Shown here one piece after another: positions 50,047-61,700 of a stretch of 64,000 nucleotides of DNA (the stretch's first letter is position 1; every line of letters begins with the position of its first letter). The stretch lies in assembly GCA_013398955.1 (NCBI GenBank), contig VWPU01018943.1, forward strand, positions 1-64,000. The letters run 5' to 3'. The stretch is from Callaeas wilsoni. Taxonomy: Eukaryota > Chordata > Aves > Passeriformes > Callaeidae. The notes under the pieces are model-generated. The model had not been told where the DNA came from. It searched no databases and saw only the letters and a program-made list of their open reading frames with translations. A program made the position numbers and the translations under genes.

Positions 50047-51399
50047 GACCTCAGGCAGACGCTCTGTTTCTGTCTCACACTGAAAGGGGTGGGCTGGAGG
50101 CACCTCCTGAGTCTCTTGGGTCAGGGTCACCTTGAAGGCCAGGGGACGTTGCTCAGGGTCTCATTCAAGGGAGCATTATCCCCAGGGATGCAGACCCCAC
50201 CTCTGTTCTGAGCCCTGTCCCAGCACTTCACCACTATCCTGGGTGTTTTCTTCCATCTGTTGGGAATTTTCTCAGCAGCACCACGTGCCATTGCCTCTTG
50301 TCCCATCCCTGGTCACTCTGAACAGCTCTGTGTGCTCTGCAGCCCTTCCATCAGACAGTCAAAGTCAAGAGTAAGGCTTCCAGAGCCTTCTTCCCTCCAG
50401 GCTGACCAAATCCAGCTTTCTCCTGGGCTCCAGGTGGGTTCCCTCTAGGTTGTCAAAACCAGTCTGCAAACAGGACCAGCCTCACATGGACCTCACTGCA
50501 AGATTTGTAATTTGCCTTGCTGATTCTAAAACATTGAAGGACCAGGAGCAGCATCAGTGCACGGCTGCACCTGCAAGGAGGCAGCTTTGGGGATGGGGAT
50601 GGTGGATCCCAGCTCTGGGGATGGACACACCTGCTGAGTCACTGCCAGAGGCACTGCACCACCTGTACCGTTCTACAGCCACTGTGGGTCCTGGGGTGTC
50701 CATGCGGGGCAGAGTCCAGGTCAAGACCATCATCCAACCAGCCCTGGGGAGCCTTGTCAGGAACTCGGTTGCTCCCAGTCTGTGCTGCTGGTCCACGGAG
50801 TTTTGATCCATGAGGGCAGACACAATTGCAAATGTACAGTGAAGAGGAGCTGAGGAGCAGCTCCTCTGCCTCCCTGTACACCTCCATGCTCAAACACATC
50901 CCTCACTGAGCCAGCAGTATCCCTCTGCCCTGTCAGCATGGCAAGGATTTGTCCATCAGATGCTTTTGCTCTGGGACAGGGAGAGGGGCTTCGGTCCCGG
51001 CAGAGGAGATGCTTTGCCAGCTGAGCTCCTGGTGCAACAGCGCTTTGGGCAGGGGCCACACCTGCCTGGGCTGCCCCGTGCTCCAGAGCAGCAGCTGGAG
51101 GGTGATGCCTGTTCCAACCACTATCCCAGTGCCTCAGCCTGCAAGGGAAGAAGGAGCAGCTCTCGTGGACCCCCCAGGGGACGTGGGGTGGAGCACGTCA
51201 GGAGGTGGGATGCGGGGTGCTGGGCACTGCATGTGTCTCCGGGGGAAAGGGGGGGGAAGGCGTTGTTTCGACCTTTAAAAGCAGCAAAGAATGAAGAGCA
51301 CCATGGGGAAAGGAACCTTGTCCCTGGAAGACACCCCCAGAAGGGCTCAAGACTCTCAAACCACCACAAAGTGGTCACATCCCCACCTTCAAAAATCTC

Positions 51400-51574
51400 G
51401 GGAAAGCTCCGGTGAAGCATCGGGCTGTGTGTGGAGTTGCGGGAAAGGAGCCTCCCCGACGGGCACGGGGGTGGGAGGTGAGTGCCCTACCGGCCTGGCC
51501 GCCCACCCCAGGGGAGGTCCCGGGGCAGCCGCTGCTGATAGCGCCGGGCAGATAAAAGCGGGCGCGGAGGGGCC
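51400..51574 (+). promoter_or_regulatory. MPO: Putative MPO promoter (GC-rich, TATA-like)
   Basis: A GC- and CpG-rich block directly before a short non-coding exon. A TATA-like GATAAAAG sits at 51551-51558, about 25 nt before the inferred start near 51575. Inferred from position and composition; the transcription start has not been shown. Confidence 0.5.
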
Positions 51575-51604
51575 GCGTGGGAGCGAGGAGGTGGCGGATC
51601 TCAG
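51575..51604 (+). other. MPO: MPO non-coding exon 1 (inferred)
   Basis: Short GC-rich leader ending GGATCTCAG before a good donor GTGAGG at 51605. It contains no ATG. The next acceptor (TTTCTTTGCAG) opens the exon with the start codon. The left boundary is a guess from the TATA-like box. Confidence 0.5.
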
Positions 51605-52661
51605 GTGAGGGCCTGGCCCGGGCACAGCCGCTTTTCTCTTAGGGAGGGTTTGTTTCTCTGCCGGGGGTGGGACTGGGGAGCTGGGGCTGAATTTGGGGCT
51701 GAGCTCTGCGGTTCTCGCTGCTTCCACCCTCGCCCGGCACCGGGCGCGGCCGAAGCGCAGCAAGGAAGCGCTGGGAGCGCGTTGCTGCTGTCGTCAGGGG
51801 CTCCTCCGCAGGGACGGGGCTTGGCTGGGCATTTTAGGGTGCTTTTGAGGCAGCTTCACGGTGGTTGCTCAGCCTACAGCTCTGGGCTCATTCTGGGAGC
51901 TGATTGCTTGGGAGCAGCCTTGCAGAGGTGAGTGGGTCAGCTTTGGGAAAAACATCCCAAACATCTATTAAACAGCTATTAAATACTTCCCACTCCTTCT
52001 ACAGCCCACGTTAAAGGAACAGCTAGGTAATAACTGAATGAATTCCCATTAAAACACAAATATAAATGCTATATTTTATAATTATGGGGATAGAGTCATA
52101 CCCAGCTCATGGTTGGCTTCACTCTGGCTCTATTGAGGAACACGAACAGTTCACTCATAGTGATTTTTGTAGCAACATTCTAAATATTGAAGTATTATTT
52201 CCTCCAAACTTTTGGTGTAACTTTAATCTGAATACCCTCAACCGCAGGCTCATCAGGAATAAAGAGAATACAGTCCTTATGTGTTTTTATGTGACATCTT
52301 ACATGACATGACTACTTGCAAGGAGGACCCTTGGAATTTAAAGGCAGAGAAACAGAGGTGTAGAGGGCCTGCCGTGCTGTCCTGACCCTTCCCTCTTCCT
52401 CAGCACCTCTCCCTTGCCCCTGGCAGCTCTTCTCCTTTTGTGTTGCCCCCGAAGTCCCAGCCCGCACATTCCCACCAGTGCGGGGAGTCCCTGGGACGGG
52501 AGGCTGAAAGGACCTCCCAGGGAGCACACTCCACCCTGGAAGCGTTGCATTGGAAAGTGGGTGCTCCATGAGCTCCCTTGACTCTGCCATGCTCCACCTG
52601 GGCATGGACCTTCCTGATGCATTCACGTGTTCTTGGTCGTCACTTACATTTCTTTGCAGGG

Positions 52662-52734
52662 ATGAAGGCAGAAAGCTTCCTGGGGTCACTGGTGATCCTC
52701 AACCTGTTCCAGGCATCTGTATCTGCTTCCTACG
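52662..52734 (+). CDS. MPO: MPO exon 2, start codon and signal peptide
   Basis: The exon begins at 52660 after TTTCTTTGCAG; ATG is at 52662-52664. It encodes [20 protein letters not shown] followed by SASY: a short basic start, a hydrophobic core and small residues suited to signal peptidase. This is the first ATG after the acceptor. Donor GTATTG, one base carried. Confidence 0.88.
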
Positions 52735-55700
52735 GTATTGTCCTTCTCTCAGGCTTTGCAGATCAGGGGATTTCCTGAGTGGGAAAGATAAAGCTAAGTC
52801 TGGAAGAGCCTGAGTCACTCAGCAGCACAGCCCTGAAGAGGTGCCAGAAGGAGCACAGTTTGTACCTCCTATGGCGCCAATCTTGGCTCTTTCAGGTTTT
52901 TACCAGTTCACATCCTGCCTGATTCCTTAAAATCAGGTAAAAGGAGATCAGTTCCCAGCACTGGTCCATCCCCATGGAACGAGGGTCTCCCTGCCTGTGC
53001 CAGCACCTGGGAGAGATACCAGGGCCCGTGGAGTGTGAGATGGGGCAGTCATTCCCCCTCTTCTAGCCCTGAATCACTGCTCCAAAACATATAGAGACCT
53101 CCACCTGTTAATTTACAATGTCAAGTCCTTATGAAAAGCACATGCCTGGCTTTTCATTTGTCTCAAATGTTGGTCCAGGCAATAATTTTTCTCATCACAA
53201 TTGTCCAAGAGCTGAGCTCTGGGCTGGTCTGGGAAGATAGTTAAAAGAAACTGGGGAGATTTGGAAGTTATTTATCCCTCTGTGCTATTTTCTGAAGTTT
53301 TCTTCTTCCCCAGAAGCTGTAGGAAAGTGCTGTCACTCAGAGAAGCCCTCAGGGCCTGTCCCCTCAGTTTCTGTGACCCACAGCCAGCAGATGATGGAGG
53401 TGAAATTCATTTTGGGAGCTCCTCCCAGGGCAGGAAGGAGAGCAGTGAAAATGGCAGGAGGTTGCAGGAGGGACTGGGGAAAACTGTGGGGAAATTGGTC
53501 TGCTTATAGAATCAGAGAATCTCAGAATGGTTTGGGTTGGAAGGGAGCTTAAAGCTCATTCCATTCCAGCCTCTGCCATGGGCAGGGACACCTTCCACTA
53601 TTCCAGGCTCCTCCAAGCCCCATCCAGCCTGGCCCTGGGCACTTCCAGGAACCCAGGGGCAGCCACAGCTGCTCTGGGCACCCTGTTCAAGTGCTCTGCT
53701 GTGAAAGGGCAGGAGGGATGGTGCCTGCACCTCTCACGAGGGCTATTTGAAGCCTCCACTGATGGAGGGATTCTCTTCATGCCCATGAGAGACTCTCAGA
53801 CTCCCCTGAGGAATATATTTATATGCAGATCTCTGGAGAGCGAGCAGCACTTGCCTCCAGCACTGCTGTGCCCAATCCCCGGGTGCTGGAGTCGCAGGGA
53901 TGCTCCTTGCCGGCACCCTCACCTCTGCTCCTCCCTCTCCCTGCTCAGATGTGCCGCTGGAGCTGTCGGACGCGTCCCTGCTGAGCAGCGTGGCCGAGGC
54001 CCGGCAGCTGGTGGATGCTGCCTACAAGCGCACGCGGGACAGGTGAGAGCCGGGCTGGGTGTGGCACGTCCCCGACCCTGCCCCCGTCCCGGTACCTGTC
54101 CCCTCCTGCACCACAGCTTCCCCTGCCTCTCCTCCTCTCCGCAGCACAGGGACAGCGGGGTGGGGACTCCAGGAGCATAGTGGACTGTCATCCAGCATTT
54201 TGTCTGCTCACCCTGATTTTACACCAGTCTGTTGGGTCATCAAGAGCTGTGACCTGCTCCGTGCTGCTCCTCCCAGCTCAGTTTTCATTGACTCACAGAA
54301 CCATTGAATGGTTTGGGTTGGAAGGGATCTTAAAGCTCATCCCATTCCATCCTCTGCCATGGGCAGGGACACCTTCCACTATCCCAGGGTGCTCCAAACC
54401 CTGTACAACCTGGCCCTGGACACTGCCAGGGATCCAGGGGCAGCCACAGCTTCTCTGGGCACCCTGTGCCAGGGCCTCCCCACCCTCACAGGAGCACGTG
54501 ATGCTATTGCTGGGCTCTATTGCACCCCTCAGGGTGCTCTGAGCAGGAGCTCTGAGCTGAGACCAGCACAGCCTCCTACTTATTTCCAGTGCTTCCCTTC
54601 CATGGATGCAGCAAACAGCTGGACACTGCAGTGAGGACATTTTGTGGGACTCCCAGCCATGCTTTGGGAGTGCCTAGCTTCCCACCAGCCCATACCGATC
54701 CTCTGCCAGCAGCCACACTATGAATCCCCTCCCTGGCTTGGGGACCTCTCCAGCTGAGAGGAGGCTCCAGCAGCTTTAGGACAGGGTGGCCTGGAGACAT
54801 TTGAGGCCTCTGGACAGTGACAGATATTGGTGATCTAGATAACAACTGAGTGAGATTTGGTGCCTCATGGATGCGAAGCCCTAAGATTTGCCTTCTGGCA
54901 GGTGGAGCTGGGCAGTTTCAGAGACTCCCTGCAAGTCCCTCTGCTGCTCTCTGGAGGATGCTGGGAGCAGCCCTGGCCTCTCGCAGTGACTCCCTCCAGC
55001 AGTTCAGACTTGGGACGTGCCATGCCTAACGCTCAGGTGTGCAGCTGCAGCATTCCTGGCCCTGCCCCATTTCAGATTTTGGTTTCTTGTCCCTTGCAGC
55101 ATAAAGAAGAACATGCAGAACAACGCCTTGAGTCCAGCAGAGCTCCTGAGGTATTTCAAGCAGCCGGTGGAGGGGACACGAGCAGCCGTCCGGGCAGCGG
55201 ATTATCTGCAGACCACTCTGAGCCTGCTCAAAGAGAGGCTGCGGTGGGCTGTGAGAGGAGACTTCAACGTCACAGGTAGGGATCCCCCTTTGCTGGGAGG
55301 AAGGCAGAGCAGGAAGACACAGGGCTTGGTCACTAGGGCTGGGGAGGAGGGAAGGAAAGGGGGTTGTGATGGGCTGTGACAAATCTCTCCCATGTGGCTG
55401 CAGTGAAGCAAAGCTGAGTTATTTTTATGTACTCTTTTTCCGTCTTAAATATTATTTGGGGGTTTTTCAGTTAGTGAAAGTGTTTTGTGTGCTTCCCTGG
55501 TTCTTTCTGCTGTATCGGGGTTCATGTTCCAATGGGTCAAAGCTTGGAAGGCTTTGGTAGATATTCCTCTGCTTGAGTAGGGACTGAGCAAACCCAGAGA
55601 TGACTCCCAGCAGCTCGACCCCAAGGACGACAGTTCTTCAGCCAGACCCCAGAGAGCGCTGAAGTCACGTCATGGACAGGGCACTGCCCGAAGATAGAAT

Positions 55701-58700
55701 GGGGAGCTGTGAGAGGACATTTCAGTGTGTGTCTGGAGGAGCAACATCCTCTGTGAGATGGAGTCAGGCCAGGCCAGGCCAGGCTGCTGAGAGAAGGAGA
55801 CAAATCAGGGCCAGTGAGAGGAACAGGGATACACAGGGAGGACTCCTGCCATATAAATATGAACTGGTGGGGATCATGGAATGGTTTGGGTGGGAAGGGA
55901 CCTTAAAGCCCATCCAGTGCCACCCCTGCCATGGGCAGGGACACCTCCCACTGTCCCAGGCTGCTCCAAGCCCCGTCCAGCCTGGCCTCAAACACTTTCC
56001 CAACATTACAGTAAAGCACTGGCAGGACAAGACACATCATGGGCTGCTCTGGCTTTGCACCAGGACAGGATGAGCTGGAAGGCAATGGCAGAACTGACTC
56101 TGCGCAGCTCCAGCCTCTCACCCACCTGCCCAGTGGCTTTTTAAACCATGCTGTGACCCAGACTGCTGGTGGCAGCAGTGACCTCCGAGGGACAGGGCGT
56201 GGAGTGAGCAGCAGGAGCCAAGAAGGAGCATCTTCCCTATGGAGACAGACTGGGAGAGCTGGGGGTCAGCCTGGAGAAGAGAAAGCTCTGGGGAGACCTT
56301 AGAGCCCCTTCCAGTGCCTAAAAGGGCTTATAAAAAAGAGGGAGAGACTTTTTCCATGGGTAGATAGTGACAGCAAAAGAGGGAATGGTTTTAAACTAAA
56401 AGAGAGATTTGGATTATATGTTAGGAAGAAATTCCTGGCTGGGAGCGTGCTGAGGCACCCCGGACAGGTTGTCCAGAGCAGCTGTGGCTGCCCCATCCTT
56501 GGAAGTGTCCAAGGCTGGGTTGGAGCAACTTGGGATAGTGGAAGGTGTCCCTGCCCTTGGCAGGGGGTTGGAACAAGATGATCTTTAAGGTCTCTCCCAC
56601 CCAAACCATTCCATGATTCTGTGATTCTGTAAGACTTTTCTTATTGAGCTCTGCCACTTAGCTCCCCTGCAAAGGGAAATGTGCACAGCAAAACACAATG
56701 CCCCTGGTGAGCCCAGCCATGGATGGTTCTTTTCCAGGCAGCTCTGAGCAGGGGTGACACACACTGGGAGCTGCTTCCAGGGGGAAAAACTTGTAACACC
56801 CCTTAGGATGGCTCTGGCTGTTTGCATTTTATGGTGGAGATAAAACGGGAGAAGAGAGGAGAGAAGAGGAAGTGCCAATACTAGAAAACCATTCTGCTGC
56901 TGCATGAGCCTAATGTGTGATTATAAATAAAATTTCACCACCAGCTTTGCTGGCTTTGATGCTTTCGAAACCGGAAAAAGCGTCTGCTGCTCAAAGAGCA
57001 TCCTTGGCATGTCTTCAAGCAGGAAGATTTAAATGACAGCACATTGTGGTTGTGCAGATGATGCTAGGTACAGGTACAAGGGTACAGGAAGGAAAACCTT
57101 TTCCTGAGCAAACCCAGCAGGGCCAGTGTGTTCCTGTGTTTTTTCTCCCTTGTTCCCTGCCAGACTTGCTGACTCCAGCTCAGGTAGAGATGATTTTCAA
57201 GGCCACTGGATGTGACCAGCAGGATAAGAAAATAAATTGTGCATCTTCTGGCTACAGGACCATCACTGGCGAGTGCAACAACAGGTGAGGGGCTGTGTCA
57301 GCAGAGGGATGGATGGATGGATGGATGGATGGATGGATGGATGGATGGATGGATGGGACAAGAGGAAATGGCCTCAAGTTGCACCAGGGGAGGCTCAGGT
57401 TGGGCATTAAGAGGAATTTCTTCCTGGAAAGGGTGGTCAGGCACTGGAACTGCCCAAGGGGCTGGCAGAGTCCCCATTCCTGGAGGTGTCCAAGAAAGGC
57501 CTGGACATGGCACTCAGTGATCTGGGCTGGTGGTTAACCTAAATTATTCTATAGATGGATGCATCCTCCATAAGTAGAACTAGATCCACATCCCCAGGGA
57601 TGATCCATACAGGCATCTTGTTTTAGGGTTTCACACTCCGCAGGATTTCCCAGTAATGTGTGGAGCTGTTAATTCCAGTCCTGTTTGGAAGGTTCCTGGT
57701 GTTGTACCTGAACCAGCTCTTTGCCAGAACAGGAGGAGCTCCGTGCTGGGGATGGACTCTTTGTCTGGCAGGGTCTCCAAGGGTTTCCTGACCTAAATCC
57801 ATACTGGGCATTATCTAGCCATCCCCTTGCCCCACACTGTGCGTGGGAGGAAATCTGGGCATATGGGCTGGGAGCACACCTCCCGTGGCCAGAATGGTGA
57901 ATGTGTGAGGCACAGGAAGCTGCTGGGCATGGAGTGCTCTGTAAGGACAGTTCAGAAACATTCCCTGTGAAAACAGGGCTGGAAAGTTCCTGGGAGCAGC
58001 TGAGGCAGAGGAAGGAGCTCAGCCAGCTCTTCCCGCCCCAGGGTGCTTTAGCTTCCAGGGGGTTGTGTGAGAACTAAGGAGTGACCTTCCTGCCGCCTTC
58101 TGCTTCAGGGGGGGATGTGGGCTCTGGGATAAGGACAGGTCCATTACACCTGATCCACACTTGAGGCCCTGGGGAAGGTGGGCTCAGCTGTGCTCTGTCT
58201 TTCCACTGCTCTGGGCAATGCTGCACCCTCTGTGGGTGAGAGGCCACCACAGAACATATGCTGGACATGCACTCCAAAGTAATTGTGTTAGTACTCTAAG
58301 GTTTTAATGGTCCAGTCAAACTACAGTCATAGAGTCACAGAATGATTTTGTGTTGGAAGCAATTGTGGACAGGTTTAAAGGCCATCTAGTCCAACCCCCT
58401 GCCATGGCCAGGGACATCTGCAGTAATGACCTTCAAAAGAACAACCCAGCACAGCAACCTCACAGTCCAAATCCCCCAACTTCTGTTCGAGACCATAGGT
58501 AATTCCATTCCAAGGCGCTTCCCCTTTTTCCTGTTTTTCAGTTTCCAAATTTGTTTTCCACCCATAGTCTGAGGCTGAGGGCCCTTCTTCAGGCTGGATG
58601 ACATCAGAGGTCACCTGAGTTCTTGTCTGGGAGAAGCTGAGGCTAAGGGTGGGTTATTAAAGCTCTTTTCCGACCTAAACAATGCTATGATTATTGTTGT

Positions 58701-61700
58701 TATTTTTATTAATCCTGAGATAACACCAAACCCATAGAGCTGCAGCAATTCCCCAGCCACAGTGTGCTCCCATTCCAAGGTCCACGACTCTCCATATCCA
58801 CAAGCTCTTGGCTCCAACTGTTTGCTGTTTTTCCATCACTTCTGACAGGAGGAACCCATCACTAGGAGCCTCCAACAGAGCCCTGGCCAGGTGGCTGCCA
58901 GCAGAATATGAGGATGGCGTGTCCGTGCCCCGCGGGTGGACGGAAGGGAGGCGTTTCTCTGGATTCCCTCTTCCCCTGGTAAAGTTTGTAACAGTCTCAG
59001 AATACAGCGTCAGGCCTAGGGATTGTCAGTTCTAGGACAGGCCTCAGGCATCAAAGGACTCATCCACCAGCTGAAGTTGTGGATCAGGTTGGAGGAGCTT
59101 AAATTCACCAGCTTCAGGGTGATGGCCTGAGAATATCCAGGGGAATCTATCAGGAACGCTTTCTAAGCCCCGTGCCTTCAAGAAAAGCAAAGGAAAATTA
59201 ATCTGATTGCTGCAGAATCACAGGAGGAATACAGAATTACAAAATATCTTCTTTTAAATTGAGTGCATTTAAGCCACATTATTTTACTCACCTTTTTTGA
59301 TTTGGTTTATGGCAGTTGTTGTTCTCCGAAAAGCAGTTATGCCAGAGAGGATAAAGTGGGCCAGGGAATCCTCAGAACAAAAAATATATGGCCAGAAATA
59401 TTGTGTGGGGGTCCCTGGGTGGGTGAAGTGCAGGGGTTGTGGCTCTCATGGCACCTGGATGTGAGCAGGGACACTGTGAGGTGGCTTCTGGTCACTTGAG
59501 CTTGGTGCAGCAACAGCTCTGATGAGGAGCCAGGGTTGTGCTCATGGATCTGTTGTACTTCCTAACCCTCCTCCACAGCACAGTGTCCACTTTTTCTGTT
59601 AAATACGTGAAGGTGGGGGAACTGTGATGGCTGGGGAAGGCATAAGAAGGGAGGAGGACTTCAAGATAACTTTCAGAAATTCCCAGGGGCTATTTTTTCT
59701 GCACTTCTATTCAAAAAAAGTCTTTTAAAATCTGTTTTGTCTCCCTTTCCCAGGCTTGCTTAGTTTCCCTAAGTCCATCAAGGGACAGTCTTGGCCTGGA
59801 GGCTCAGAACGCTGCCTGGAGCCAGAGCAGCGCAGCGCTCAGCAAAGGGCACTCAGTGATGGTCACTCCTTCCTGCGCAGATTTGGGGGTTTTTGTCCAC
59901 AAAGCACAAGAAGTGCCTTGGGAATCTTTGCTGATGACCCCGGAACTGGGTGCACCCATTCGTTCACATCATTTGTCACCAACGTGTTCTGTCTCTACCC
60001 TGCAGGTCCGGCAAGTGTCCAATGAGATTGTCCGCTTTCCCCCGGAGCAGCTCCGGATGGACCAGCAGAGATCCCTCATGTTCATGCAGTGGGGCCAGTT
60101 CATTGACCACGACCTGGACTTCAGCCCAGAAACCCCAGCCAGAGTCCCCTTCGGTGGCGAGACAGACTGTGACACCAGCTGTGCCAAGAAGCCTCCCTGC
60201 TTTCCCATCCAGGTACAGGCAGCCTCCTTCTTCCAGGGGAGGAAGGGAGAGGGCGTCTGCCTTCCAACCAGGGCATGTTGGTGGCTCTCCCGGTTCTTGG
60301 CCATGGAGGAACATCCTTCCAGAACAGGCCAAGGAGGTCAGAGCAGTCTGTGTGGTGGCAGTGCTGTGTTCCGGGGGCTGTCCGTGGGTTCAGGCACAGC
60401 CTTTCCCAGGCTTCCAGGCATTTGCCCATCTCCCTCAGCAATGTGGTTTTTCTTTGGAGCTGTAGTGCAAAGGCAGCACGGGTGATGCCTGGAAAACAGG
60501 AAATGTCACAGACAGGCACTGGGGAGTGTCCACACGCCAGAAAACCCACGGGGCTTGAGTGCTCTTTGCGCAGAACAAGGGAGTGCTGAGATCTCCCAGC
60601 AGTGTCTGTGGCATTAGCAGGACTCACATTGTGATGACAGAATCATTGGGGTTGGAAAATCCCTCCAAGGCCATCGAGTCCAACCTGTGCCCAGTGCCCA
60701 CCTTGTCCTCAGCCCAGGGCACCGAGTTCCACGTCCAGTCCTTCCTCAGACACCTCCAGGGATGGGGTCTTCAAACGTTCCTGGGCAGCCCCTTCCAGTG
60801 CCCAGCAACCCTTTCCGTGTAGAAATTCCTCCTGATGTCCAACCTGACCCTCCCCTGGCCCAGCCTGAGGCTGTTCCCTCTCCTCCTGTCCCTGTTCCCT
60901 GGGAGCAGAGCCTGACCCTCCAGCTGCCCCCTCTTGTCAGGGATTTAGGCAGAGCCAGAAGGTCCCCCTTGGCCTGCCTTTTTTCCAAATCATGTCCATG
61001 TCCCTCCTGCAGCCCTGCTCTCCTGCCTTGAAGTTCTGCTGCAGCTCTGGCTCCCACATGTGCCCCTAATTCCTTTCAAGGAAAACTTATGGGATGGAGC
61101 ATCACTGAGTGATGCCTCAAATGCCTGACATGCATTTGAGAATACAGGCAGGGTCACAAGTTCTGGATGACAACTGTCTGCAGTGTAGATATGGAGATAA
61201 GAAAACTAAGCCTTAAAAATTCAATCCAATATATTTATTTTCAGGGGACAAACTTTAGGAATCCATAGGACTTTAGGGAAATCAAGGTGTGTCCAGGCTG
61301 TTCAGGACTTGGGCTCCTAAAGCAGCATCTCTGCTGTCAGTCTGACCCTTCATCTCAAGATTTAGGCTGGAGATTTATGCCCTGGGAGAGGGCTTCTGCC
61401 TGGTTCCATCTCCTGAGCCGCTGATGCATTTTCCTTTTCTCCATCTGCAGATCCCACCCAATGACCCCCGAATCACCGACAGGAGGGACTGCCTCCCTTT
61501 CTTCCGCTCAGCTCCTGCCTGTTCGCAGGCAGTCCGGGAACAGATCAATGCACTGACCTCGTTCCTGGATGGCAGTGTCGTGTATGGCAGCGAGGTGGCC
61601 GTGGCCGAGCGGCTGCGGGACCGGAGCAGCCAGAGGGGCCTCCTGGCTGTGAACCAGAACTTCACGGACAGGGGCAGGGCGTACATGCCTTTCGGCCCCA

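Larger units (their letters stand above)
47346..51400. other. Intergenic region TSPOAP1-MPO
   Basis: About 4 kb. A nested CR1 occupies 48755-49786 and a TGGAGC-type minisatellite lies at 49978-50046. No gene is supported in either strand. Confidence 0.6.
51605..60005 (+). other. MPO introns 1-6
   Basis: Intron 1 (51605-52659) is CpG-rich for its first 250 bp and otherwise plain. Introns 2, 3, 4 and 5 each carry one or more CR1 pieces. Intron 6 (58979-60005) shows nothing recognisable. Confidence 0.6.

Noticed and set aside
49850..50135. Gly/Ala or Glu/Leu repeat protein around 50000
   Set aside because: It comes from a hexamer minisatellite open in several frames on both strands; not a gene.
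51236..51262. G-rich run upstream of MPO as a G-quadruplex
   Set aside because: Only two clear G-runs separated by an A-triplet. Too weak to call.
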